From Betaproteobacteria bacterium (GTDB lineage: Bacteria > Pseudomonadota > Gammaproteobacteria > Burkholderiales > CANMPU01), in contig CANMPU010000041.1 of the NCBI GenBank assembly GCA_947499755.1, positions 1-7,426 on the forward strand: 7,426 nucleotides of DNA. The letters run 5' to 3'. Below the pieces are notes generated by a model. It did no database searches. It saw nothing but the letters and a program-made list of their open reading frames with translations, and was not told the origin of the DNA. Positions 1 through 6,235 of the stretch are shown here, one piece after another; position 1 is the first letter of the stretch; every line of letters starts with the position of its first letter. The position numbers were made by a program, and so were the translations under genes.

Positions 1-1547
1 CCAGAAATATTTACTGCAATCGGTGGCGTTTCTGCGCTATGTTTCAGGTATTGAATGCTCGCACCTATCACCCATCGGTCAATATCAAGTATCTTCCCGG
101 TTTTCTCGGCAATAGGGATAAAGTTTCCCGGCAAAATTATTTTGCCAGGATTTTGTTCATCGACCATACGTACCAGAGCCTCGAGGTGCGATAGCTTGAG
201 GCTTTCGGTCTCGAATACCCCCTGGAAGTGCAACCTTAGTAATCCATGCTCGAGCGCCCTATGGATGCGTTCGTTCCAGCTCAGACGCGACACCATGTGG
301 CGCGAGACATCTAGTTCACGGCTGTACATACGCCAGGTATTCTTCCCCGCTTCCTTTGCCTGATACATGGCAGCATCCGCGTGCGCTACTAAATCATCAC
401 TCGTGGTGGCATCGTCCGGATAGACTGCGATGCCGACGCTGGTCGTTAGACGCAGATTGTGCCCCTCGAATTGGAAAGGAATACGCGCTATAGCCCTAAC
501 AATACGCTCAGCCAATATCTGTGCGTCCGCATCGCTCACGTCTGGCGTCAAGACAGCAAATTCATCGCCGCCTAATCGACTATAAACCTCATTACGTCGA
601 ATCTGCGTACTTACCTCACCCGCGACACGAATCAACATCGCGTCGCCCGCGCGGTGTCCAAAGGTGTCGTTGATATATTTAAATTCATCCAGATCAAAAA
701 ACAATAACACCATGCGCGTATTGTGCCGTTCCGCTTCCGCCATCAAGCGATTTAGTTCCTCTTGGAAACGGTGGCGATTGAATAGCCCGGTTAACGCATC
801 GCGTTCGGCCAAGTAGATTAGCTGATCCGCTGTCTGACGCTCGCGCGTTATATCCTCATAAATCCAAAGATGCCCGACCAAGCGCCGATCGTCGTCGCGT
901 ACGCCGTAGCACAATTGTGTCACCATGCGCCCATCTGCCATCTGAATCTCTACACTTTCAGAAACCCCTGTGGGCTCTGGGGTACGAAGAATATTGTTAG
1001 ACGAGTGGTCAGAAATTTTTAGCAAATTTGCAGAGCTTTGTAGTACATCATACGCATCCATTCCAACGACGATACTGTCAGCACGTATCATCCAAATCAG
1101 ATAGAAAGCCGGGTTGGTGTATAACACCTTATTGTCACGGCCAACAAAAAGAATTCCGATACTCATGGCGGACAACAGCGCGGTGAGTCGTGCCTGCTCC
1201 TCGCGCGCCTGTGCCAAATACTGCTTTTGAATTTCTTGTGCAGACTCTAATTCTATAACGGTCGCTTGTAGTTTTCTTTCCGCCTGTTTTCGTAAATCAG
1301 CGTCGCGTACACTCAGTCTTATTCCAAGATAGCGTTGTTCTGCATCGAAAATGGGCAGCCAATCTGCTGCGGCCCAGAACGTGGTCCCATCCTTCCTTTT
1401 CAAATGAAACTCGAAATCTTGGCCAGCAGTGCGCTTAAACACCGAAAGTCGCATATGCTTGCGTGCTTGATGCACATCCTCTTCGGCAACGATAGGCTCA
1501 GGAAATCGCTCCATCGCTAAACATTCGTCGGGCGAATAGCCCAACAT
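1..1547 (-). CDS. C-terminal part: PAS-PAS-GGDEF-EAL cyclic-di-GMP enzyme, partial at the left edge
   Basis: After the TGA the same frame stays open to the window edge, over 500 codons. The first usable start codon is the ATG at 1545-1547 (MLGYSPDECL, inside PAS 1). It has no convincing ribosome binding site and would remove the start of the PAS fold, so an independent start is doubtful. The region holds most of PAS 1 with its C-terminal strand (DGTTFWAAADWLPIFD), a probable coiled-coil linker, PAS 2 (ALLSAMSIGILFVGRDNKVL), a GGDEF domain with all signature residues, and the start of an EAL domain. The inhibitory I-site position reads RRNE instead of RxxD. The EAL entry motif reads FQGVF where families usually show a tyrosine-glutamine-proline. 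Whether the EAL domain is a working phosphodiesterase cannot be judged because most of it lies outside the window. Confidence 0.75.
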   Translation of the reverse strand, partial: MLGYSPDECLAMERFPEPIVAEEDVHQARKHMRLSVFKRTAGQDFEFHLKRKDGTTFWAAADWLPIFDAEQRYLGIRLSVRDADLRKQAERKLQATVIELESAQEIQKQYLAQAREEQARLTALLSAMSIGILFVGRDNKVLYTNPAFYLIWMIRADSIVVGMDAYDVLQSSANLLKISDHSSNNILRTPEPTGVSESVEIQMADGRMVTQLCYGVRDDDRRLVGHLWIYEDITRERQTADQLIYLAERDALTGLFNRHRFQEELNRLMAEAERHNTRMVLLFFDLDEFKYINDTFGHRAGDAMLIRVAGEVSTQIRRNEVYSRLGGDEFAVLTPDVSDADAQILAERIVRAIARIPFQFEGHNLRLTTSVGIAVYPDDATTSDDLVAHADAAMYQAKEAGKNTWRMYSRELDVSRHMVSRLSWNERIHRALEHGLLRLHFQGVFETESLKLSHLEALVRMVDEQNPGKIILPGNFIPIAEKTGKILDIDRWVIGASIQYLKHSAETPPIAVNIS

Positions 1548-1595
1548 CCAACGTACTGCCGGGTTGACCCAAATTAGTTTGCCGCGTGTATTAAT

Positions 1596-1598
1596 TCA
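1596..1598 (-). other. In-frame TGA at an expected tryptophan codon
   Basis: On the minus strand the local codons read GAT CTC GAA ATT TGA ATT AAT ACA. PAS domains of this type usually have tryptophan here, just before the turn and the conserved second tryptophan in LIWVNPA. TGG to TGA is one transition. TGA terminates the redoxin gene at 5404-5406 directly after a family-typical C-terminus, so the standard meaning of TGA as stop is supported in the same window. Confidence 0.85.
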
Positions 1599-2366
1599 AA
1601 TTTCGAGATCATGGCTATAGTCTGCGATCGCATGGAACTTGGCTTCGCCCTCACGCAACGCACGTACTTTATCCTGCACCGCCTCCGCCATCGTATTAAA
1701 TGCCTGGGACAGTTGCCCGACTTCATCTCGTGTCGTCACAGGAACACGAACGCCATAATCTCCCTTGGTAATTGCTTCGCCAGCACGCGTAAGTAACGCT
1801 AATCCTTTCGTAATCCAGAAACCCTGACCGAGTAATAGCAGTATCAACAAAATAATTAATACCCCGCCAATAAGCGAGCTCTCTTGAAACAACGCTTGTC
1901 TAGCAAGCACCAATATTTTCTTGGACACGCCAAATCGTATCGTACAGTAAGTATTCCCGTCAGCGGCGAGCACGGTTTCGGTATCAAAGGTATCCGGCGT
2001 GACGTCACTTTGCTGGTCGATGGTGATATCTAGTTTGGGCAACGCCGGTTCTGTCCAGCCAACAGATTCTAATATTTGGTTGTCGGGGGCGAGCAATATG
2101 ATGTACGAAATACCTTGCTCGCTGTGAATCGAGTTCATTACCCTTTTTGCGAGCACGAAATCACCGTGCGCAACGGGATCACGTAATGCTTGCACTAGTA
2201 ATGGTTCGACGACAGCGACTCTCTGTTTCACAGTGGTCACTAACACATCGTCGATAAGTCGAATGCTGTTACCCACCAGTAAGCCGATCAAGATCATGGC
2301 CGCGACCACCGCCGCGATCATTAACTTAAATCGGAGAGAGGATAATGCAAACAAACGTTGCGCCAT
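1596..2366 (-). CDS. N-terminal fragment: periplasmic sensor and HAMP membrane protein
   Basis: This 256-residue open frame is the part translated before the TGA. It starts with MAQRLFALSSLRFKLMIAAV, giving a short positive N-terminus and a first membrane helix that inserts without an obvious cleavage site. A roughly 130-residue extracytoplasmic domain follows. A very hydrophobic helix (SLIGGVLIILLILLLLGQGF) leads into a HAMP-like segment ending near AFNTMAEAVQDKVRALREGE. The frame stops about 16 residues into PAS 1 (KFHAIADYSHDLEI). Alone it would be a sensor with no output domain, with no evident activity. The ATG has only a weak purine stretch upstream (CCGAG, about 8 bases before). No other in-frame start is better. 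The periplasmic domain was not assigned to a family by eye. Confidence 0.8.
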   Translation of the reverse strand: MAQRLFALSSLRFKLMIAAVVAAMILIGLLVGNSIRLIDDVLVTTVKQRVAVVEPLLVQALRDPVAHGDFVLAKRVMNSIHSEQGISYIILLAPDNQILESVGWTEPALPKLDITIDQQSDVTPDTFDTETVLAADGNTYCTIRFGVSKKILVLARQALFQESSLIGGVLIILLILLLLGQGFWITKGLALLTRAGEAITKGDYGVRVPVTTRDEVGQLSQAFNTMAEAVQDKVRALREGEAKFHAIADYSHDLEI

Positions 2367-2486
2367 AACAAAACTCGGGTTAACTGGTTAAATGAACATT
2401 CCGCTCAATGCCTCTAAACGATTCGTGGTCATCATCTTAATCATAGCTAGTTAGAGTGATTTCCGCAGGCAATCGGCGCCCCAGGG
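2367..2486 (-). other. Gap between argA and the c-di-GMP gene
   Basis: This 120-base stretch lies downstream of argA and upstream of the c-di-GMP gene, both on the minus strand. I see no hairpin followed by a T-run that would act as an intrinsic terminator for argA. A TTAAC element occurs twice close together near 2378-2392 (TTTAACCAGTTAACCC on the minus strand). No strong -35/-10 pair stands out. The genes could be co-transcribed or the second could have its own weak promoter; the sequence does not decide. Confidence 0.4.
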
Positions 2487-3824
2487 CTAGAGAGACTTAG
2501 TAAAAACTTTGGAGCGCCGCTGATAGTTATAAAGTTGTTGTTTGTGTACCGGTAACGCATCAACTCCAGTTTCTGAAAAACCGCGCTCCACGAACCAATG
2601 CTCGGTTCTTGTTGTTAATACGAACAGTGTTTGCAAGCCGAGTTTCCTAGACAGATTTTCGACATGTCTTAGTAATCTTTCCCCGGCACCGACGTTACGG
2701 CGCTCTGGGTCAACCGCAAGGCAGGCCAATTCCACAGATTTAGCGTCGAGAAACGGGTATAAGGCCGCACAACCGATGATCACCCCATCGTGTACGAGCA
2801 CATAAAAATGATCGATCTCCATTTCTAGCGCTTCTCGATTGCGTTTTACCAATACGCCCTCTACCTCTAAAGGCGCGATCAAATTTAAAATACCGCCAAT
2901 GTCGTCGATAGTGGCTTGGCGCAAACACTCAAGCGCGTCGCGCGTGATCATGGTGCCGATGCCGTCGTGAGAGAACAATTCCATTAGCAGCGCGCCATCC
3001 AATTTCCGACTGACAAAATGAACGCGCGCTACATGCGCGCGACAGGCCTTTAAAGCAAAGGGGAGGTACAGTTTAATATCGGTCGATAACTCGCTTTCTT
3101 GAGAGAGCAATGCCTCTGCCTGTGACACGGTAAGTTCGCGTTGTAGTTGCATTTTCGCGTCGGTTATCCCTGGTACATCTGTAAGAAAAATAAGCTTGTC
3201 TGCGTGAATCGCGACGGCAGCGGCGGTGGCGGCATCTTCCACCAATAAATTGAATATTTCTCCCGTTGGCGAATAACCAAGTGGCGACAATAATACGATC
3301 TCTCCATTATCAAGATGCACCCTTATCGCCTCGCTATCGACCTTGCGCACCTCACCGGAATAAAGCAAGTCTACGCCCTCGACAACTCCGATGGGTCGCG
3401 CCGTAACATAGTTTCCGCTCGCAACGCGAATCTTGGAATTGGCCATGGGTGAATTCGCTAATCCCATAGAGAGCAACGCCTCGATTTCCACGCGCAAGCG
3501 GCCCGTCGCTTCTTTTACGCACTGCAGCGCGCTATCATCGGTAACGCGAATTCCGTTCACATACCGTGTCTCAAGCTGTTTAGATGCGAGCATTTTCTCA
3601 ATCTGCGGTCGTGTGCCGTGTACTAACACTAAGCGTACGCCTAGGCTCGCAAGAAGATTCAGATCATGCGTTAAATCGACAAAGCTCCCGTCCTCGATGA
3701 CCTCACCGCCAAAAACGATGACAAAGGTCTTCCCGCGAAAACCGCGGATATAAGGCGCCGCAGAACGAAACCATTGCACGAATTGCACGGCTGACACTAA
3801 AGATTCGTTTGTCGTCATAAGCAT
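2487..3824 (-). CDS. argA: Amino-acid N-acetyltransferase (N-acetylglutamate synthase), ArgA
   Basis: This cytoplasmic enzyme transfers acetyl from acetyl-CoA to L-glutamate, the first step of arginine synthesis, and is the classical feedback point for arginine. The 445 residues match the usual ArgA length (E. coli 443) and two-domain layout. Residues about 20-290 are an amino-acid-kinase fold with GKTFVIVFGGE at 31-41, VHGTRPQI at 68-75 and IRVTD at 92-96; in ArgA this domain binds arginine. A GNAT acetyltransferase domain follows (about 300-440), with ATIDDIGGILNLI, the acetyl-CoA loop RNVGAG (376-381) after LACLAVDPER, and the C-terminal LFVLTTRTEHWFVERGF and QLYNYQRRSKV, nearly as in E. 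coli. The start may be residue 1 or the ATG two codons later (3816-3818); neither has a clear ribosome binding site. It stops at TAG. It stands apart from other arg genes, as is common for argA. Confidence 0.96.
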   Translation of the reverse strand: MLMTTNESLVSAVQFVQWFRSAAPYIRGFRGKTFVIVFGGEVIEDGSFVDLTHDLNLLASLGVRLVLVHGTRPQIEKMLASKQLETRYVNGIRVTDDSALQCVKEATGRLRVEIEALLSMGLANSPMANSKIRVASGNYVTARPIGVVEGVDLLYSGEVRKVDSEAIRVHLDNGEIVLLSPLGYSPTGEIFNLLVEDAATAAAVAIHADKLIFLTDVPGITDAKMQLQRELTVSQAEALLSQESELSTDIKLYLPFALKACRAHVARVHFVSRKLDGALLMELFSHDGIGTMITRDALECLRQATIDDIGGILNLIAPLEVEGVLVKRNREALEMEIDHFYVLVHDGVIIGCAALYPFLDAKSVELACLAVDPERRNVGAGERLLRHVENLSRKLGLQTLFVLTTRTEHWFVERGFSETGVDALPVHKQQLYNYQRRSKVFTKSL

Positions 3825-3901
3825 AATTAGATCAATAAATCAGCGAAGTTAGACAGTTTAGTAAAGAAATGTCTCGAAGAGAAGCGGTGTTGCACACTTT
3901 G

Positions 3902-3915
3902 GCGGGAAAACCCGC
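3902..3915 (-). other. Short GC hairpin GCGGG-TTTT-CCCGC
   Basis: On the minus strand this is a perfect 5-base-pair GC stem with a TTTT loop, in the rsmE 3' side / argA 5' side. No T-run follows on either strand, so it is not a convincing intrinsic terminator. It could be a transcript-end stabiliser for rsmE or an element of the argA leader. Confidence 0.4.
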
Positions 3916-3918
3916 GAT

Positions 3919-3951
3919 TTAGTGCCTAATCTGGGGCACATTCGCTTTCAT
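3919..3951 (-). CDS. Possible 10-residue leader ORF before argA
   Basis: The minus strand reads ATG AAA GCG AAT GTG CCC CAG ATT AGG CAC TAA, giving MKANVPQIRH. A TTAGGTG sequence ends 4 bases before the ATG and could serve as a ribosome binding site. The ORF ends 3 bases before the GC hairpin and about 95 bases before argA. It contains one arginine codon, AGG. There is no run of arginine codons as in a classical attenuator, so this may well be chance. Confidence 0.15.
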   Translation of the reverse strand: MKANVPQIRH

Positions 3952-4032
3952 ACGCACCTAACACGGAGGATCTACTAATTCACGAAATCTAGCGCAAAAA
4001 CGTGAGTACTGAGACAAAGGATATCACGCTGA

Positions 4033-4782
4033 CTAGTAATCCCCCCAACGCCCTTGTAGAGCGGCAATTGCCACCAGCGCGGCCGTCTCAGTACGCAGGA
4101 TACGTGGGCCAAGCGTTAGCGGCACAAACCCGCACGCGACCGCAGCATTTTGCTCGTCAGGATTAAACCCACCCTCAGGTCCTACGAGCAATTCTATTTG
4201 CCCGAGTGGTTTATCAAGGTCGCCAAATTTCGTTGCCGCCTGTGGCGTCAATAGCAAACGTAGGCTCTGTGGCGTTGTTGGTAATTGCGCGAGCCATTGA
4301 GACATAGAGATGACGGGGTGAATTGCCGGTACACGATTTCGTCCGCATTGCTCGCACGCAGCGATCGCTAGACTATTCCAATGTTCCAGTCTTCGGCTTG
4401 CTTTTTCGGCACTGAGTCTAACCACCCCTCGCTGTGTCACGATAGGTCGAATCGCGCTTACACCCGCTTCTATAGTTTTTTGCACCACGTAATCCATTTT
4501 GTCAGCGACGCTCGCCGCCTGAATTAATACAATGGACAATGGCGATTCACGTTCAACTTCGTTCCAAGCTTCTATTTTTACGGCCAAACAATGACGGTTG
4601 TCTACACTCTCAACAGCTGCCGTATATTCGCCTCCTTTTCCGTTAAAGAGTACGATTCTATCGCCCGCGAGTATGCGCAACACATTGATGGCATGATGGG
4701 CCACCGCGCCCTGGACCAGTAAGCGGTCGCTCGGTTTTAGGTGTTCGTCGTCTAAGTCGTAATAAAAGCGCGGGAATGCCAT
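4033..4782 (-). CDS. rsmE: 16S rRNA (uracil-1498-N3)-methyltransferase RsmE
   Basis: RsmE is a SPOUT-class enzyme that methylates N3 of U1498 in 16S rRNA, using S-adenosylmethionine and acting on the assembled 30S subunit. The 249 residues compare with 243 in E. coli. The N-terminal PUA-like domain begins MAFPRFYY, corresponding to MRIPRIYH in E. coli. The SPOUT domain carries KMDYVVQKTIEAGV (95-108), EQCGRNRVP (144-152), the SAM-binding LLVGPEGGF (198-206) and the knot motif LGPRILRTETAAL (224-236). I chose the start at 4780-4782 because it aligns with the family N-terminus and has GAGG four bases upstream. A longer frame to 4830 would add 16 residues without family support or a ribosome binding site. 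It is divergent from the redoxin gene, with 69 bases between the starts. Confidence 0.96.
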   Translation of the reverse strand: MAFPRFYYDLDDEHLKPSDRLLVQGAVAHHAINVLRILAGDRIVLFNGKGGEYTAAVESVDNRHCLAVKIEAWNEVERESPLSIVLIQAASVADKMDYVVQKTIEAGVSAIRPIVTQRGVVRLSAEKASRRLEHWNSLAIAACEQCGRNRVPAIHPVISMSQWLAQLPTTPQSLRLLLTPQAATKFGDLDKPLGQIELLVGPEGGFNPDEQNAAVACGFVPLTLGPRILRTETAALVAIAALQGRWGDY

Positions 4783-4851
4783 AGAACCTCGCATAAGTGG
4801 AATATGAATGGTCCATGATAAACTACCCACCTCTTCTTACGGAATAGAACG
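4783..4851. promoter_or_regulatory. Divergent promoter region between rsmE and the redoxin operon
   Basis: Both flanking genes start outwards from this 69-base gap, so it should hold promoters for both directions or part of them. It carries the rsmE ribosome binding site (GAGG on the minus strand) and a weaker GGA about 9 bases before the redoxin ATG. AT-rich hexamers such as GATAAA and ATATGAAT could serve as -10 elements, but no good -35/-10 pair is evident. Confidence 0.4.
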
Positions 4852-5406
4852 ATGGTTAGCCGAGAAACACCTGTATGCAATTTTGGTTGGAACGCCGTCG
4901 ATTTTGATCTAGTCGGCGTCGACGACCGGCGGGTCACCTTACAAGATGCACGCGGTGCGCGCGGCTTACTACTGATGTTTATTTGCAATCACTGTCCGTA
5001 CGTCAAGACAATTAGAGAGCGCATTGTGCGTGACTGTGAAGAACTCGCGCCACAGGGAATAGCGAGCGTAGCCATTATGTCCAATGATCCCACCGAGTAC
5101 CCAGAAGACTCTTTTGAGAATATGAAAGCGATCGCGAAGCAGTATCGCTATTCTTTTCCTTATCTTTGGGACGAAACACAGGGCGTGGCCAAAGCCTATG
5201 ACGCCGTCTGTACACCCGATTTTTTCGGGTTCAATAGTAAACTTGAATTGCAATACCGCGGTAGACTTGATGCCTCGGGTCGAGAAGCGATTCCGAATGC
5301 AACGCGCGACTTGTTTGACGCAATGGTACAAATCGCGCAAACGGGTATAGGCCCGCAGGGGCAGATCCCGAGTATCGGCTGCGCCATTAAATGGAAATCA
5401 TCATGA
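4852..5406 (+). CDS. Thioredoxin-fold redoxin (AhpC/TSA-like) with CNHC motif
   Basis: This 184-residue cytoplasmic protein (no signal peptide or membrane helix) belongs to the peroxiredoxin-like/thioredoxin family proteins with a CNHCPYV active site. The motif LMFICNHCPYVK covers 41-52, with C45 and C48 as the likely redox pair. A third cysteine precedes the conserved proline loop in AVCTPDFFGF (118-127). Family-typical segments include SNDPTEYPEDSFENM (77-91), WDETQGVAKAYDA and the C-terminal PSIGCAIKWK (173-182). The natural family end sits right at the TGA stop, so the gene is complete. Its substrate is unknown; thiol-disulfide exchange or peroxide reduction is inferred from the fold. Its stop overlaps the start of the next gene by ATGA, suggesting translational coupling. 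Confidence 0.9.
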   Translation: MVSRETPVCNFGWNAVDFDLVGVDDRRVTLQDARGARGLLLMFICNHCPYVKTIRERIVRDCEELAPQGIASVAIMSNDPTEYPEDSFENMKAIAKQYRYSFPYLWDETQGVAKAYDAVCTPDFFGFNSKLELQYRGRLDASGREAIPNATRDLFDAMVQIAQTGIGPQGQIPSIGCAIKWKSS

Positions 5407-6203
5407 CAGAGTTCGCCGAGTTTTTACCAGCAGTCATCGAGGCGGTAAAACTCGTCGCGGAAAAAGAGGTAATACCACGTTATCTACGCGTGGCACACCA
5501 CCACAAGTCTGACGGTAGCGTATTTACTGAGGCGGATATTGCCGCCCAAGAGTCACTTACAGAAAAATTAACTAAGATCCACACCTGTCCCGTCGTTGCC
5601 GAAGAAATGACGCAGGAACAACAACTACAGCAATGGCGCGTCGGCGATGAGGGATTGTGGTGTATCGATCCAATAGACGGAACGTCAAATTTTGTAAACG
5701 GCCTGCCTTACTTTTCCGTATCGGTTGCCTTTATGCAGCACGGCCGTAGCGTGTTAGGCGTCATTTATGACCCTATTGCTGACGAAATGTTCTACGCGAA
5801 AAAGGGTGGGGGTGCATTCTTAAATGGGGAGCGTCTGCCGATAAAAGAATATTCTCCACACCTTGGCAATGCACTTGCCAGCGTTAACTTCACCTATCTC
5901 AACGGTAACTTGGTTCAGAGTCTCGCTATGTCTCCACCCTATTCGTCGCAGCGCAACTTCGGCGCAAGCACATTGGAATGGTGCTACACTGCCGCGGGGC
6001 GTTTTGATGTGTCCCTACATGGTAGTCAAAAACTCTGGGATTATGCAGCTGGCTGCTTGATATTGGAGGAGGCGGGCGGTTTAATGTGCACCTTAGAACA
6101 TGACGATTTCTGGGTGGGCCCCTTGTGGGAACGTTCCGTAATTGCCGCGATAAATCCCGCGTTATTTGCAGCTTGGAAAACGTGGATAAAAGGGCGACAG
6201 TAA
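5403..6203 (+). CDS. Inositol-monophosphatase-family phosphatase
   Basis: This is a 266-residue Mg2+-dependent phosphatase of the inositol monophosphatase superfamily. The metal-binding motifs are all present: AEE at 66-68, DPIDGTSNF at 89-97 (D89, I91 carbonyl and D92), and WDYAAG at 212-217, followed by EEAGG at 222-226. SVFTEADIAAQ (39-49) is the usual N-terminal helix motif. It could hydrolyse inositol-1-phosphate, histidinol phosphate (HisN type) or another sugar phosphate. The sequence differs clearly from E. coli SuhB, so I leave the symbol blank. I chose the ATG at 5403 because it overlaps the redoxin TGA as ATGA and has GGA upstream. The earlier in-frame ATG at 5391 would add only MEII and lacks a ribosome binding site. 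trkA follows after 32 bases. Confidence 0.92.
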   Translation: MTEFAEFLPAVIEAVKLVAEKEVIPRYLRVAHHHKSDGSVFTEADIAAQESLTEKLTKIHTCPVVAEEMTQEQQLQQWRVGDEGLWCIDPIDGTSNFVNGLPYFSVSVAFMQHGRSVLGVIYDPIADEMFYAKKGGGAFLNGERLPIKEYSPHLGNALASVNFTYLNGNLVQSLAMSPPYSSQRNFGASTLEWCYTAAGRFDVSLHGSQKLWDYAAGCLILEEAGGLMCTLEHDDFWVGPLWERSVIAAINPALFAAWKTWIKGRQ

Positions 6204-6235
6204 ATTAATTTAAAAATAAATATTGTGTTAGGCAC
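6204..6235 (+). other. Short AT-rich gap before trkA
   Basis: The 32 bases between the phosphatase stop and trkA are AT-rich (ATTAATTTAAAAATAAATAT), then TTAGGCAC leads into the ATG. AGG lies three bases before the start codon, a short spacing for a ribosome binding site. The AT tract could carry a -10 element, but there is no terminator, so read-through from the upstream genes is expected. Confidence 0.35.

Larger units (their letters stand above)
1..2366 (-). pseudogene. Membrane PAS-GGDEF-EAL cyclic-di-GMP protein, interrupted by one in-frame TGA and cut by the left edge
   Basis: Read as one frame of 788 visible codons, this is a membrane sensor that would make and/or degrade cyclic-di-GMP. 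In order: a transmembrane segment (about residues 15-33), a periplasmic sensor region (34-163), a second transmembrane segment (165-185), HAMP (186-238), PAS 1 (from about 241), a charged, probably helical linker, PAS 2 (about 390-510), GGDEF (about 520-680) and EAL (from about 695). The GGDEF domain has DALTGLFNRHRF at 523-534, a DLDEFKYINDTFGHRAGD metal/substrate segment, and RLGGDEF with GGDEF at 599-603. The EAL domain has EALVR at 729-733 and NIS at 786-788, the last visible residues. Codon 257 is TGA (1596-1598) where the PAS 1 pattern calls for tryptophan (DLEI-stop-INTRGKLIWVNPA). With no frameshift and intact catalytic motifs, the lesion is either very recent or not real. If the stop is genuine, this is a split gene or fresh pseudogene. 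Confidence 0.85.
3825..4032 (-). other. Gap upstream of argA and downstream of rsmE
   Basis: This 208-base stretch holds no gene of normal size. It contains a short hairpin (3902-3915) and a 10-codon ORF with a Shine-Dalgarno-like sequence (3919-3951), listed separately. Any argA promoter should lie here. The region next to argA is AT-rich, but no convincing -35/-10 pair and no clear arginine-repressor (ARG box) palindrome was found by eye. Confidence 0.4.

Noticed and set aside
55..363. 102-codon plus-strand ORF opposite the GGDEF-EAL gene
   Set aside because: It lies antisense to the clear EAL/GGDEF reading frame and resembles no known protein; it is a shadow frame.
1596..1598. TGA read as tryptophan through an alternative genetic code
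   Set aside because: The redoxin gene ends at a TGA immediately after its family-typical C-terminus (PSIGCAIKWK), and this is the only internal TGA seen in the recognised genes. A recoded genome should show more.
1596..1598. Selenocysteine at the TGA
   Set aside because: The position is a structural PAS tryptophan, not a redox cysteine, and no obvious SECIS-like stem-loop directly follows the TGA.
2388..2444. 18-residue ORF on the minus strand just upstream of the c-di-GMP gene
   Set aside because: It begins MIKMMTTNRLEALSGMFI but has no ribosome binding site and no recognisable features; an ORF of this length is expected by chance.
3433..3753. 106-codon plus-strand ORF opposite argA
   Set aside because: It is antisense to the well-conserved kinase domain of ArgA and has no family features or upstream signals.
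2487..3824. Arginine-repressor boxes in front of argA
   Set aside because: The AT-rich sequence next to the start has no clear match to the palindromic ARG box consensus by eye.
4783..4830. Sixteen-residue N-terminal extension of RsmE
   Set aside because: The extension overlaps the divergent promoter gap, has no family counterpart and no ribosome binding site; the start at 4782 fits both criteria.
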